A DNA stretch of 64,000 bases. Origin: Agromyces sp. Leaf222 (GTDB lineage: Bacteria; Actinomycetota; Actinomycetes; Actinomycetales; Microbacteriaceae). Shown one piece after another: positions 17,796-27,282 of this stretch. Within the stretch, counting starts at the first letter, position 1. Each line of letters begins with the position of its first letter. Position numbers and translations under genes: made by a program. The stretch spans positions 1,239,651 to 1,303,650 of the forward strand of contig NZ_LMKQ01000001.1 in the NCBI RefSeq assembly GCF_001421565.1, given 5' to 3'. The notes below the pieces were generated by a model. The model was given only the letters and a program-made list of their open reading frames with translations. It searched no databases and had not been told where the DNA came from.

Positions 17796-19097
17796 TCAGC
17801 TGCGGCCCATGCCCACGTAGCTCCAGCCGGCGGCCTTCCATGCCTCGGTGTCGAGCGCGTTGCGGCCGTCGATGATGACCGACGCCCGCGAGATCGACTT
17901 CACGTGAGCCGGGTCGAGCCCCACGTACTCGGGCCACTCGGTCACGAGCACCACGAGGTCGGCGTGACGCAGGGCCTCCTCGGTGGCCGAGGTGTAGAGG
18001 AGCTGCGGATGCCGCAGGCGGGCGTTGTCGATGCCCTCGGGGTCGGTGACGACCACGTCGGCCCCGAGACCCTTCAGCTGCACGGCCACGTCGAGCGCGG
18101 GGGAGTCCCGAACGTCGTCGGAGTGGGGCTTGAACGTGACCCCGAGCACCGCGACCTTCTTGCCGTACGGCGCTCCGCCGAGTGCGTCGACCGCGAGGTC
18201 GACCACCCGCACGCGGCGTCGCAGGTTGATCGCGTCGACCTCCTTGAGGAAGGCGACCGACTCGCCGCGACCGAGCTCCTCGGCGCGCGCCGTGAACGCG
18301 CGGATGTCCTTGGGCAGGCATCCGCCGCCGAAGCCGACGCCGGCGTTGAGGAAGCGCCGGCCGATGCGCGCGTCGTGCCCGATCGCATCCGCGAGGCTCG
18401 TGATGTCGGCGCCCGTGACCTCGGCGATCTCGGCCATCGCGTTGATGAACGAGATCTTCGTGGCCAGGAACGCGTTCGCGGCGACCTTCACGAGCTCCGC
18501 CGTGGCGTAGTCGGTCACGATGCGGGGCGTGCCGGCACCGATGGCCGTCGCGTAGACGCCGTCGAGCACCTCGACGTCGCGCTCGTCGCCGACGCCGTAG
18601 ACGAGCCGATCGGGCTCGATCGTGTCCTTCACGGCGTAGCCCTCGCGCAGGAACTCGGGGTTCCACGCCAGCCGAGCACCCGTACCCGACTCGGCGATGC
18701 GATCGGCGAGTCGACGCGCGGTGCCGACGGGCACGGTGCTCTTGCCGACGATCAGGTCGCCCTCCTTCAGGTACGGCAGCAGGGCCTCGATCGCGGCATC
18801 GACGTACTTCAGGTCGGCCGCGTAGCCGTCGGCCGACTGCGGCGTGCCGACCGCGATGAAGTGCACGGTCGCATCCGCGACCTCGGCGATGTCGGTCGAG
18901 AACCGCAGACGACCCGTCGCACCCGCCGAGGTGAGCACCTCGGGCAGCCCGGGCTCGTAGAACGGCGGCCGGCCGGCCTGCAGCGCCTCGACCTTCGAGG
19001 GATCCACGTCGATGCCGATCACCTCGTGGCCGAGCTCGGCCATGGCGGAGGCGTGGACCGCTCCGAGGTAGCCGCATCCGATGACGGAGAGCTTCAT
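17796..19097 (-). CDS. ugd: UDP-glucose 6-dehydrogenase
   Basis: 433 residues. It converts UDP-glucose to UDP-glucuronate with two NAD+. The N-terminal Rossmann motif KLSVIGCGYLGAVHASAMAELGH and VDPSK, FIAVGTP, KSTVPVGT, NPEFLREG, and GVGFGGGCLPKDIRA (the catalytic Cys in GGGCxPKD) are all present, so it should be active. The product is a donor for acidic exopolysaccharide sugars, which fits the glycosyltransferase cluster that follows on the same strand. The start at 19097 matches the family N-terminus. Transcription probably ends at the hairpin 17745-17777. Confidence 0.95.
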   Translation of the reverse strand: MKLSVIGCGYLGAVHASAMAELGHEVIGIDVDPSKVEALQAGRPPFYEPGLPEVLTSAGATGRLRFSTDIAEVADATVHFIAVGTPQSADGYAADLKYVDAAIEALLPYLKEGDLIVGKSTVPVGTARRLADRIAESGTGARLAWNPEFLREGYAVKDTIEPDRLVYGVGDERDVEVLDGVYATAIGAGTPRIVTDYATAELVKVAANAFLATKISFINAMAEIAEVTGADITSLADAIGHDARIGRRFLNAGVGFGGGCLPKDIRAFTARAEELGRGESVAFLKEVDAINLRRRVRVVDLAVDALGGAPYGKKVAVLGVTFKPHSDDVRDSPALDVAVQLKGLGADVVVTDPEGIDNARLRHPQLLYTSATEEALRHADLVVLVTEWPEYVGLDPAHVKSISRASVIIDGRNALDTEAWKAAGWSYVGMGRS

Positions 19098-19147
19098 GAG
19101 GGGTTCCTTCCTTCGGGGGCGTGCTGGTCGACGTGCGGCGCCGGCGT

Positions 19148-20899
19148 TCAGTTGCGCACCGCGATCGTGATCGGCGCGCTCGTTCCGACGTTGCCGGCGG
19201 CATCCGTGGCCTTCGCGGTCACGCCGTAGGCCCCGTTCGGATACAGGCGCGAGTTCATGAGCGCACGCCAGGTTCCGTCTGCCTGCTTCGTCGCGTTGCC
19301 GAGCTTAGTGGTGCCCGCCCAGAGGGCGACGGCGGTCACGCCGACATTGTCGCTCGCCGAAATGGTGACGGCGACGGAGGTGCCGGACACGGTGCTGCCG
19401 GAGGCGGGCGACGTGATCGACGCGACGGGCGCCGTGCGATCCGGAGCCGGCGTCGGCGTGGGCGTGGGCGTCGGGGTCGGCGTGGGAGTCGGGGTCGGGG
19501 TCGGCGTGGGAGTCGGCGTCGGCGTGGGAGTCGGGGTCGGCGTCGGCGTGGGAGTCGGCGTCGGCGTCGGGGTCGGGGTGGGCGTGGGCGTCGAACCCGT
19601 CGGCACCGCCGAGAGGAGGTAGCCGAAGTACTTGCCGGCCACCGGCTTCGTCGGGTCGCCCGTGAAGACGTGCCCGCGTGCGGCGGCGGCCGCAGCCTGT
19701 GCGCGGACGATGCTGATGACCTCGTCGGTCGAGCGGCCGTCGCACGGGCCGAACGCGTAGCACGCGACGACCACGCCGCTCGCGGCGCCCGTCGCCATGC
19801 TCGTGCCGGTCGCGACGTAGCCGTACCGGTTGCCCTTCTTCGTCGTGTACGGGCAGACGCCGGGGGCGGCGACCGTGTGCGCCTGGTCGGCGGCGCTCAC
19901 CGCGTAGTTCGTCGAGACCGCGTAGGCGTCGTCCTTGGTGGTCACGCTGCATGGGGCCGTGCCGAGGCCGCCGGGCTTGCCGTCGAAGTCGGCCATGTTC
20001 GTCACGACCAGCACCTCGTCAAAGTTGCCCGGGGAGTAGAGCGCGAGGTCGCGGCCCGAGTTGCCGGCGCCGGCGACGATCGAGATGCCGTCCTCGGTCA
20101 GGGCGCAGACGGCCTGGTGCACGGCGTCGCCGTTCGTGCGGCCGCAGTTGCCGTCATCCGTTCCCGTGTAGGCGATGCTCATGTTCACCACGGCGATGTC
20201 CTTCGCCGCGGCGTTGTCGGCCACCCACTCCAGCCCGCAGAGCAGCGACTGCACGGTGCCGAGCAGGTCGTCGCCGAGCACGCGCACGGAGTGGATCGGC
20301 ACGCCGGGCGCGGTGCCGAGGATGCCGGTCGTGTTGTCGATCGCACCGAGCACCCCCGCGACGCCGGTGCCGTGGCCGTCGCCGTCGGCCGCCGTGCCCG
20401 TGGGCAGGCAGTTGACCGCGGTCGCGAGGTTGAGGTCGGTGTGGGTGCTCACGCCGGAGTCGATCACCGCGACGCCGGGACCCTTCCACGCGGCGCCGCT
20501 GCCCGCCTTGACGGGCGGCTCGTCGGCCTCGACGGCTCCGACCGCCGGCGGCACGACCTGCGCGAGCGCCTTCACGGGAGCCTCGGCCATGAGCCCGAGC
20601 ACCGAGGAGTCGCCGTCGAGCGCTGCGGCCTGATCGGCCGTGAGCGTGGCCGAGAAGCCGGCGAAGATGCTGTCGTACAGGCGGGCGGGCGCGACGCCCG
20701 TCGAGCCGATCGCCGCGTCGCGGGCCGCGACATCCGTGAACGTCACGGTGTACGCGCCGGCCGGCGGGGGCTCGGCCGCAGAGGCCGGCGCGACGATGAA
20801 GGCCGTCGTCGCGAGCATGGCCGCGGCGAGGGTCGCGATCACGGCGAAACGGCGACGGATGCGGCTCGACGGTCGCGTCGGGGACTCGAGTTCGGACAT
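19148..20899 (-). CDS. Secreted subtilisin-like serine protease (S8) with Thr-Pro linker and Ig-like domain
   Basis: 583 residues. Signal peptide about 1-41 (ends APASA-AE), an inhibitor-I9-like propeptide about 46-110, then the S8 catalytic domain with Asp147 (VAVIDSG), His176 (GHGTGVAG), Asn280 (GAGN) and Ser367 (GTSMATG). All triad residues are present. Residues 437-484 are 24 uninterrupted Thr-Pro units, followed by a roughly 99-residue Ig-like domain (SITSPASGSTVSG, ASDNVGVTAVALW). The enzyme is therefore exported, self-processed and probably tethered or substrate-bound via the linker and Ig domain. It sits between ugd and the glycosyltransferases, hinting that it trims envelope proteins of this locus. 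Confidence 0.9.
   Translation of the reverse strand: MSELESPTRPSSRIRRRFAVIATLAAAMLATTAFIVAPASAAEPPPAGAYTVTFTDVAARDAAIGSTGVAPARLYDSIFAGFSATLTADQAAALDGDSSVLGLMAEAPVKALAQVVPPAVGAVEADEPPVKAGSGAAWKGPGVAVIDSGVSTHTDLNLATAVNCLPTGTAADGDGHGTGVAGVLGAIDNTTGILGTAPGVPIHSVRVLGDDLLGTVQSLLCGLEWVADNAAAKDIAVVNMSIAYTGTDDGNCGRTNGDAVHQAVCALTEDGISIVAGAGNSGRDLALYSPGNFDEVLVVTNMADFDGKPGGLGTAPCSVTTKDDAYAVSTNYAVSAADQAHTVAAPGVCPYTTKKGNRYGYVATGTSMATGAASGVVVACYAFGPCDGRSTDEVISIVRAQAAAAAARGHVFTGDPTKPVAGKYFGYLLSAVPTGSTPTPTPTPTPTPTPTPTPTPTPTPTPTPTPTPTPTPTPTPTPTPTPTPAPDRTAPVASITSPASGSTVSGTSVAVTISASDNVGVTAVALWAGTTKLGNATKQADGTWRALMNSRLYPNGAYGVTAKATDAAGNVGTSAPITIAVRN
19448..19591 (-). repeat. Hexanucleotide-type repeat encoding (Thr-Pro)24
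   Basis: A 144-nt stretch of GGCGTG/GGCGTC/GGGGTC-like hexamers, read on the minus strand as 24 Thr-Pro units in the subtilase gene. Synonymous third positions vary, so it is not a freshly expanded perfect repeat, but it could still change length by slippage. Confidence 0.95.
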
Positions 20900-21003
20900 C
20901 GGACTCCTCGGTTCTCTCGGGTGCTGTGGGTGAATGACGGTGCAGGAGTTCGGGATCGGGGCGGACCGTCGCTTGGCCTGCGGTGGGTCGGCGGGCTGCC
21001 GAC

Positions 21004-22134
21004 TCAGCGGTTCACGGAGGCGGTCGCCTCGGTCAGGGGGCCATCGACCCGTTCCGGGTCTCGCACCCGTCGATAGGCGGCGACGGTCTCGCGGGCGATC
21101 GCCCCCCAGTCGAGCCGATCGAGCGGAGCTCGATCGGGGCGCGGGATCGCCGCCCACTCGAGGGTGCGGTCCAGCTCGGCCGCGTCGAACTCGCCCTCGT
21201 AGCAGCGCACCCAATCGGGGCCGACCAGCTCCTGCAGTTCGCGCATGGCGCCGAGCGCCGGCACGACGACCGGACGATCGGCCGAGAGGGCGAGGATCGC
21301 CGACCCGGAGTTCTGGATCGCCCGGTACGGCAGCACGACGACATCCGACGCCCTGATGCAGCCCATGATCGCCGCGTCGGACTGGAACGCGAGGTCGAGG
21401 AGCACGCGGGAGTCCGAGTCGGCCGCGGCGACGATCTCGGCCGCGAGCGCCGACCCGGCGGGCTTTCCGGCGATCACGAGGCGCACCTCGTGGTCGCCGC
21501 CGACGACGGTGCGCACGAGGTCCGGGATGTTCTTGTAGGCGCGGATCATGCCGACCGAGGCGACGACGAGGGCGTCGCCCTCGATGCCCCGCTCGGCGCG
21601 CGCCTCGTCCTTGGAGATGCCGACGTCGTAGTCGAGGCGGTAGTGCCCGTGCGGCGTGACGGCGCCCGGCGTGTCGGCGAGCTCGGGGTACGCCGCGCGC
21701 GCGGCGTCGAGGCCGCCCTCGCTGAGCGACACGAGCCCGTCGACCTCCTCGACGAGCAGCCGGCGATGCATGGCGCGCAACCGCGGCGTCGAGCGCTGCT
21801 CGTGCGAGGCGACGTTGTGCACCGTCCAGACGAGCTTCGTGTCGTTGCGGAGCCGCGCGACGCGCAACCCGGCCCGGAACAGCAGCAGGCGCGCGAGCAC
21901 GCGCCACCGTCGTCCGGTCAGGAACGTCAGCTCGGGCCAGTGCAGGTGCACGATGTCGACCGGGCGGGTGAACAGGCGCAGGTACGAGAGGTCGCGAACG
22001 GTGTGGCCCTCGGCGACGATCGTCGTGTAGAGCCGCGCGTTGTACGGATTCGCGTGCGCCGTGCGGAATGCCGGCTCGGCCTCGATCACGAGCGGGCGCT
22101 CGTCGGCGGAACCGGGTTCGCGCGCGCCCGTCAT
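21004..22134 (-). CDS. GT4-type glycosyltransferase
   Basis: 376 residues. The N-terminal half carries DIVHLHWPE and [14 protein letters not shown] (acceptor domain of the GT-B fold), the C-terminal half [28 protein letters not shown] and [20 protein letters not shown], corresponding to the nucleotide-sugar binding site of GT4 enzymes. Substrate unknown. The ATG at 22134 overlaps the stop of the acetyltransferase gene by ATGA and is the fifth gene of a coupled operon running down from 26158. It ends 104 nt before the start of the subtilase gene. Confidence 0.82.
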   Translation of the reverse strand: MTGAREPGSADERPLVIEAEPAFRTAHANPYNARLYTTIVAEGHTVRDLSYLRLFTRPVDIVHLHWPELTFLTGRRWRVLARLLLFRAGLRVARLRNDTKLVWTVHNVASHEQRSTPRLRAMHRRLLVEEVDGLVSLSEGGLDAARAAYPELADTPGAVTPHGHYRLDYDVGISKDEARAERGIEGDALVVASVGMIRAYKNIPDLVRTVVGGDHEVRLVIAGKPAGSALAAEIVAAADSDSRVLLDLAFQSDAAIMGCIRASDVVVLPYRAIQNSGSAILALSADRPVVVPALGAMRELQELVGPDWVRCYEGEFDAAELDRTLEWAAIPRPDRAPLDRLDWGAIARETVAAYRRVRDPERVDGPLTEATASVNR

Positions 22135-22712
22135 GCGGGCACCGCCTTCGGGAACTCGGTCTCCTGCGGCGCGACCGCGGTCGGGCGTGCCGTCGGCCGT
22201 TCGCCGATGACCTTCGCGGGCACGCCGCCGGCGATCGCCTGGGCCGGCACGTCCTTCGTCACGACCGCGCCCGCGGCGATGACCGCGCCCTCGCCGATCG
22301 TGACGCCGGCGAGCACGACCACGTTCGCCCCGAGCCATGCGCCGTCGCCGATCACGATGTCCTGCTCGATCTTGGGCTGGTCCATGATCGCGACGTCGCC
22401 CTGCACGATGCCGTAGTTCGACGCCGTGAGCGTCACGTTCGGCGCGAAGAGCGCCTTCTCGCCGATGACGATGCGGCCTGTGCTGTTGCCGGCCCAGATC
22501 ACCGAATGCTCGCCGATGTGGCTGCCCGCGCCGATGCTGATGCGCTCGGCGTTGCGGAACGACACGTTCGGGGCCATCGACACCCCCTCGCCGAGCTGCA
22601 GCAGGCGCACCTGGCGCACGTGCGAGTAGCTGGAGAAGTGCGCGAGCCGGAACGCGTGCAGGTAGGTGCGCAGGTCGAGCATCGACCGGGCGGCGCCTGA
22701 GAGCTTCGGCAT
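22131..22712 (-). CDS. Hexapeptide-repeat (left-handed beta-helix) acyltransferase
   Basis: 193 residues. Repeated [LIV]-G-x4 hexads ([75 protein letters not shown]) place it in the WecE/LacA/MaaT-like acetyltransferases that put an O-acetyl group on a sugar. Length is close to the family norm. The ATG at 22712 is preceded by an in-frame GTG at 22718 whose GTGA would overlap the acyltransferase stop; this GTG may be the true start. Operon position between a GT4 and a WS/DGAT-like gene suggests decoration of the repeat unit. Confidence 0.85.
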   Translation of the reverse strand: MPKLSGAARSMLDLRTYLHAFRLAHFSSYSHVRQVRLLQLGEGVSMAPNVSFRNAERISIGAGSHIGEHSVIWAGNSTGRIVIGEKALFAPNVTLTASNYGIVQGDVAIMDQPKIEQDIVIGDGAWLGANVVVLAGVTIGEGAVIAAGAVVTKDVPAQAIAGGVPAKVIGERPTARPTAVAPQETEFPKAVPA

Positions 22713-22714
22713 GG

Positions 22715-24028
22715 TCACCGCCCCGCGATCGAGGGCACGGCCGAGAAGGACTCGGCGATCACGGCCATCACCGCGTCGACGTCGGTCGTCGCGCGGGCCG
22801 TCACCGAGACGGTGAGCTTCGTGCCGTACGAGCACGAGAGGCAGGCGAGGTCGTCGCGCGGGTCGCCGGCCGGCCAGCCCGTGACCGACTCGATGGGCGC
22901 CTCGCCGAAGAACCGCTGCTTCGGACCCCACGTGATGTAGGTCGCGTAACCGCGCCAGTCCGATGCGCCGAGGTCGCGGTGCGAGCGGTCGTCGACCGCG
23001 GCCTGCACCTGCGCCCGCACCGACGGCACCACGAGCTCGAGCGGGTCGGAGGTCGGCACGGTCACCTTCACGATGCTGATGTGGTTGCGCGCCGCGTCAT
23101 CCGTTCGCGTGCGCCGCGAGATCGGCACGAGCAGCGACACCGTCTCGGAGTCGGGTTCGAGCATGGCCACGGCGCGGAGGGTCGCCGCGACGGTGAGGTC
23201 GTGCACGGTGCCGCCGAGCCGATAGGCGAGCTTCATCGCCGGCCCGAGCTCGACCTCGACGTAGCGGGAATGGCGCGGCACCAGCATCCGCTCGGCTTCG
23301 CCAGAGGTCACGATCGCCCGGTTCTTCAGGGGCCGGATGACGCGCCCGCCCCATCGGCGAAGGCGGCGCGTGAAGGGCTTGCGCCAGTACTCGTGCCACG
23401 CGGCGCCGACGCCGCCCCGGTCGGCCCACCAGGCGCGCCACGCGAGGGCGAGGATGCCGAGGCCGGTGCGCGGAGCCACGCCGACCGCGTCGCGCTCCGC
23501 CGCCGTGACCTCGGGGATGAGCGGCGTCGGGGTCGTGCCGGCGACCACGTCGCCGATCTTCAGGCCGAACAGCGCATCCCCGATGACGTGGTGGTAGCGG
23601 GCGACGATCGCGACGCGGCCGCTGTCGAGCTCGACGACGCGGAAGTCCCACAGCGGGCGGGAGGGATCCATCGGGCCGTTGAGCCGCCCCGTGAGGATCT
23701 CGACCTGCCGCGGGTCGTCGGGCTCGATGCGCGGATGCAGCGTCACGTGCTTCGCGATGTCGATCTCGGCGACCGGCACCCAGGCGGGCGTGGTCGCACG
23801 CAGCGGCGTGGCGACGAGCCGCTGCCGCATCGCCGGCACCCGCCACGTCAGTGCCGCGAGCCTGGCCTGCACGGCGGCGAGGTCGATCGAACCGTCGGCC
23901 CCCCGCATCCGCTCGCCGTCGAGGATCAGCGCAGCCGCGGCGATCATCGACTCGAAGGCGATCACGTTGGCGACGTACTTCTCGTCGAGCGTGCCGATCA
24001 GTTCGGCCTTGGCCTCGGGTTCGCTCAT
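22715..24028 (-). CDS. WS/DGAT-like acyltransferase (wax ester synthase/condensation fold)
   Basis: 437 residues. It has the HHxxxD catalytic motif ([11 protein letters not shown]) followed by [21 protein letters not shown] and a C-terminal [20 protein letters not shown] typical of the condensation-like fold shared by WS/DGAT enzymes and mycobacterial PapA-type polyketide-glycolipid acyltransferases. Enzymes of this fold transfer an acyl group from CoA or carrier protein to an alcohol. Finding one inside a glycosyltransferase operon, coupled by ATGA overlap to the GT2 gene, suggests acylation of a sugar or glycolipid rather than triacylglycerol storage. Acyl donor unknown; see the acyl-loading operon at 40677-46888. 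Confidence 0.72.
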   Translation of the reverse strand: MSEPEAKAELIGTLDEKYVANVIAFESMIAAAALILDGERMRGADGSIDLAAVQARLAALTWRVPAMRQRLVATPLRATTPAWVPVAEIDIAKHVTLHPRIEPDDPRQVEILTGRLNGPMDPSRPLWDFRVVELDSGRVAIVARYHHVIGDALFGLKIGDVVAGTTPTPLIPEVTAAERDAVGVAPRTGLGILALAWRAWWADRGGVGAAWHEYWRKPFTRRLRRWGGRVIRPLKNRAIVTSGEAERMLVPRHSRYVEVELGPAMKLAYRLGGTVHDLTVAATLRAVAMLEPDSETVSLLVPISRRTRTDDAARNHISIVKVTVPTSDPLELVVPSVRAQVQAAVDDRSHRDLGASDWRGYATYITWGPKQRFFGEAPIESVTGWPAGDPRDDLACLSCSYGTKLTVSVTARATTDVDAVMAVIAESFSAVPSIAGR

Positions 24029-24972
24029 CGTGCCCTCCCGGGGTCTCGATCGATCGGGGATTCGAGCGGCGTCGCCGGCGGCGGATGCTCGTCGACGAAG
24101 GTCGAGCCGTCGAGGCGCATGCCGGCGCCCGCGAAGAATCCCTGCCGGATGCCGCGCAGCATCGCCCGGTCGGCCTTGCCCTTGCGCGGGTCGCGGAGGT
24201 GCCGCAGCGTGCGGCCGCCCGTGCGCTTGAGCAGCACCGCGAGCGTGGCGACGCCCACGGTGAAGCGCAGTCGGAGGAGCTTGTTCGCGAGGGCGCCGAG
24301 GCCGAGGCCGTACCCGTGGTGGAGCTCGGTGTACGAGTCGCCCTGGCGCGTGTTCATGTGGTGGATCACGCACGACGGATCGTGCACGATCGCGTGCCCG
24401 GCATCGAGGATGCGGCAGAACATGTCGAGGTCCTCTGCGCCGGCGAGCGTGCGCCCGGCGCCCAGCACGGGGTCGAATCCGCCGAGCTCGAGCACGAGTT
24501 CGCGCCGGAACGCCATGACCGCGCCGTGCCCTGCGTCGATGCCCTGCACGGTCTTCGTGTACCGCTTCGGCGCCTCGACGCCGCCGGTTCCGACGAGGGT
24601 GTGGTCGAGCATGCGCCCGGTGACGGCGCCGACGACCTCGTCGCCGAAGTGCTCGAGCACCGGGTCGATCCAGCCGGCCACGGCGACGCAGTCGTCGTCG
24701 GTGAACAGCACGAGCGGCCGGGTGCTGGTGCGCAGGCCGAGGTCGCGGGCGATCGAGAGGCCCCGGATATCGCTGCGCACGTACGACGCACCCGCCGTGA
24801 TGGCGGCATCGCGGGTCGACCCGTCGTCGGATGCCGAGTCGACGACGAGCACCTCGACGTCGCCCGGCACGGATTCGAGGATCGACGCGAGCGCGGCTCC
24901 GAGCATCGTGGCACGGTTGCGCGTGCAGACGATGACGGCGAGATCACGCGGCGTCGGCACGCACCATTCCAT
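24025..24972 (-). CDS. Family 2 glycosyltransferase
   Basis: 315 residues. LAVIVCTRNRATML, VLVVDSASDDGSTRD and VLFTDDDCVAVAGW (DxD) mark a GT2 enzyme of the family-A rhamnosyl/galactosyl type, and EDLDMFCRILDAGH is the conserved ED region. The start at 24972 lies inside the upstream GT4 gene, overlapping it by 29 nt; the stop overlaps the acyltransferase start by ATGA. No transmembrane helix. Sugar specificity unknown. Confidence 0.86.
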   Translation of the reverse strand: MEWCVPTPRDLAVIVCTRNRATMLGAALASILESVPGDVEVLVVDSASDDGSTRDAAITAGASYVRSDIRGLSIARDLGLRTSTRPLVLFTDDDCVAVAGWIDPVLEHFGDEVVGAVTGRMLDHTLVGTGGVEAPKRYTKTVQGIDAGHGAVMAFRRELVLELGGFDPVLGAGRTLAGAEDLDMFCRILDAGHAIVHDPSCVIHHMNTRQGDSYTELHHGYGLGLGALANKLLRLRFTVGVATLAVLLKRTGGRTLRHLRDPRKGKADRAMLRGIRQGFFAGAGMRLDGSTFVDEHPPPATPLESPIDRDPGRAR

Positions 24973-26158
24973 TCACTGCGAGGGCCGGACGCGAGGTGTA
25001 CGCCTCGACGAGGCTCGCCGCCGCCGCGGCCCACGTCAGCTGAGGGCCGTGCGCGAGTGCGGCCCGCCGGAGTCGGCCGAGCGTCTCCGGACTGCCCGAG
25101 AGCAGGTCGAGGTGGGCGGCGAGGGTCGCGACGTCGCCGGTCGGGTGCACGAGCCCGTGCACGTCGTGCTCGAGCAGGGCGCCGGCCGCGGTCGAGACGA
25201 GCGGCACGCAGCCGACCGCCTGCGCCTCGTAGGTCACGAGCGCGCTGCCCTCCTCGATGCTGGGCAGCAGGAGCACGTCGGCCTGCGCGAGCTCGTCGAG
25301 GGGCGAGGCCGTGAGGCCCCGCAGCTGCACGCTCGGGTGCGCGAGTCGATCGCCGAGCACGGCCAGGTACGCCTCGTCGACGGCGCCGAAGACGAGGAAC
25401 GTGCCCTGCTCGGACGCCTCGGACGCGAGCCACGCGTCGAGCGCGAAGTGCAGGCCCTTGCGCGCCTCGACCCGACCGAGGAACACCGCGCTCAGCGGAG
25501 CACCGTCGACGTCGTCGCGCTCGACCGCACCGGGCGGGGTGCAGCCGTACCGGTGGCGCCGGAGCCGGGACTCGTCGAATCCGCGGTCGAGGAACGTGGT
25601 CGCCACGGCGTCGGAGGGGACCAGCAGCGCCGTCGCGGTCGCCCACTCGCGTTCCTCGGTCGCGAGCCGCACGGGGTCGGCGGCGTGCGAGGACCCCTCC
25701 CGCGGGGCGAGCCCGAGTCGCGCGGATTCGGCGGCGACGACCTCGTAGGCGTTCGCCGTGTGCGTGTTCGGCACCTCGCGGAACGAGGGGATGGCGCGTG
25801 CCCGCGCCGCCTCGATGGTGCGCTCCGCCGAGCGGGGCCAGACGTGCACGACGTCGGGCAGGCGCTTGGCGAGCACCCGCGCCGCGAACCGGTCGTGCCA
25901 GGCGAGGGAGCGGTCCTGCCCGAGCACCCGGTGGGGGATGCGCCGACCGGCGACCTCGAGCGAGGTCGACAGCGAGGCGAGCCCGTCGACGGGTCGCGCC
26001 ACGCTGGTGGTCACGAGGTGCACGTCGTGACCGGCTCGCACGAGCTCGTTCACCTGGTTCCACGCCGTCCACCCGATGCCGGGTGCGCCGAACGCATGCG
26101 GAAAGCTGTAGAGGATCGAGATGCGCTCGCCGTCCTTCGCCGATCTGGTAGAGCCCAT
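24944..26158 (-). CDS. GT4-type glycosyltransferase
   Basis: 404 residues. FLGRVEARKGLHFALDAW, LRGLTASPLDELAQADVLLLPSIEEGSALVTYEAQAVGCVPLVS is the donor-binding half of a GT-B GT4 enzyme (the E-x7-E motif is EEGSALVTYE). The N-terminal half (ISILYSFPHAFGAPGIGW) is the acceptor domain. It is the first gene of the minus-strand operon (GT4, GT2, WS/DGAT-like, acetyltransferase, GT4) and diverges from the Wzz operon across a 262-nt promoter region. Substrate unknown. Confidence 0.85.
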   Translation of the reverse strand: MGSTRSAKDGERISILYSFPHAFGAPGIGWTAWNQVNELVRAGHDVHLVTTSVARPVDGLASLSTSLEVAGRRIPHRVLGQDRSLAWHDRFAARVLAKRLPDVVHVWPRSAERTIEAARARAIPSFREVPNTHTANAYEVVAAESARLGLAPREGSSHAADPVRLATEEREWATATALLVPSDAVATTFLDRGFDESRLRRHRYGCTPPGAVERDDVDGAPLSAVFLGRVEARKGLHFALDAWLASEASEQGTFLVFGAVDEAYLAVLGDRLAHPSVQLRGLTASPLDELAQADVLLLPSIEEGSALVTYEAQAVGCVPLVSTAAGALLEHDVHGLVHPTGDVATLAAHLDLLSGSPETLGRLRRAALAHGPQLTWAAAAASLVEAYTSRPALAVNGMVRADAA

Positions 26159-26420
26159 GGAACACCCCCGTGACGCAGACTAGTGTCCTTCCAACCATCG
26201 AGGTCATGCGCGACGTATACAACGAAGTGCGTCGTTTCGACTCGGAGAGTTAACAGGCGCGCAACAGAAAGCGGGTGCGCCGTTAATACCCCGGCCGCAC
26301 TATGAGCATGACGAAGTGTTCCTCTTTCTCTTCTGCGACGGCGCACCGGGTTCCGAGCGATCGGCACGGGGGGCATCGCAGTCCACGACATTCCGGTCGC
26401 GACGTGAGGGAGACGAACAC
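26159..26420. promoter_or_regulatory. Divergent promoter region between the two exopolysaccharide operons
   Basis: 262 nt separate the GT4 and Wzz start codons. It contains TAACA-G-GCGCGCAACA (26251-26266), GTTAATA at 26282 and TATGAG at 26301. The TAACA motif recurs at 40551-40566 in front of the acyl-ACP operon with GTT at the same offset 31 nt later. Function as an operator or promoter element is inferred. No other feature is visible. Confidence 0.45.
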
Positions 26421-27275
26421 ATGGAGACTCCGAAGTACCTGCAGACGCTGTGGAGCTACAAATGGCTGCTGGCGTTCGGCCTGATCGTCGCCGTGGTGGC
26501 CGCATTCTTCGCGGGCTTCACCGTGACGAACGGAGAAGTCCAGTCCCGCGCGGTGAAGTCGTTCACCGCGAGCACGACCGTGCTCGTCACGAGTCCGAAC
26601 GACACGCTGTTCCAGTCCCAGATCCCGGGCAAGACCATCGAGGAGGGCGTGACCGCGCCCGAGCCGCTCGACCTCGCGGCCGCGACGCAGATCTACGCGT
26701 ACCTCGTCTCGAGCGAGCCGATCGTCACCGAGGTCGAGGCGAGCACCGGCACCCTCGACGAGGACACCGAGTCGATCACCGCGATCCGCCGCACCACGCA
26801 GCCGGCCGGCGACGAGCGGTTCCCCGGGTCGCTGAAGCTTCCGGTGCTGCAGATCGTGGGCACCGCGCAGACCCCCGAGCGCGCGGAGGAGCTGAGCGCC
26901 ACGGCGACCGACGTGTTCGTCGACTACGTCGGCGACCAGCAGACGGCGAAGCAGATCGCCCCCGAGGACCGCGTCGAGCTCGAGGTGCTCGCCTCGGGCG
27001 CAGCCGTCGCCGGTGAGACGAGCAATCCCGCCATCCCGATCGTCGTGACCGGTTTCGCGGTCTTCCTCGGCTTCGTCGCCCTGGCCTTCGTGCTCGCCGC
27101 CATCCGCTCGAACCGCTCGGGCCGCAGCAAGCGGGGCCGATCGCGTCGACGCTCCACCGCGCCGACCCCGGCCGGTGACGGCACCGCGTCGGCACCGGAC
27201 GCGCTCGGCATCGAGGAGATCGAGCCCGCCGATGACGACCAGGTCCTGGTCGGCGCCGGCACCCGGTCGGACTGA
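26421..27275 (+). CDS. Wzz-like chain-length determinant (polysaccharide co-polymerase)
   Basis: 284 residues. A short cytoplasmic N-terminus (METPKYLQTLWSYKW), transmembrane helix about 14-35, extracytoplasmic domain of about 170 residues, second helix about 206-230 (PIVVTGFAVFLGFVALAFVLAA), and a basic then acidic cytoplasmic tail match polysaccharide co-polymerase (Wzz/CapA type) topology. No fused tyrosine kinase. It sets glycan chain length with the polymerase that follows 7 nt later. The ATG at 26421 is chosen because it begins the conserved membrane-anchoring segment; the open frame upstream has no such feature. Confidence 0.82.
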   Translation: METPKYLQTLWSYKWLLAFGLIVAVVAAFFAGFTVTNGEVQSRAVKSFTASTTVLVTSPNDTLFQSQIPGKTIEEGVTAPEPLDLAAATQIYAYLVSSEPIVTEVEASTGTLDEDTESITAIRRTTQPAGDERFPGSLKLPVLQIVGTAQTPERAEELSATATDVFVDYVGDQQTAKQIAPEDRVELEVLASGAAVAGETSNPAIPIVVTGFAVFLGFVALAFVLAAIRSNRSGRSKRGRSRRRSTAPTPAGDGTASAPDALGIEEIEPADDDQVLVGAGTRSD

Positions 27276-27282
27276 GGCCCGC

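Noticed and set aside
19448..19591. Possible CRISPR-like or satellite repeat.
   Set aside because: The repeat is in frame and encodes Thr-Pro units inside a gene; no spacers of constant length.
22979..26173. A very long open frame on the plus strand (over 1000 codons) opposite the glycosyltransferase operon.
   Set aside because: It is antisense to four well-recognised genes with continuous domain motifs; such open antisense frames are common at high GC.
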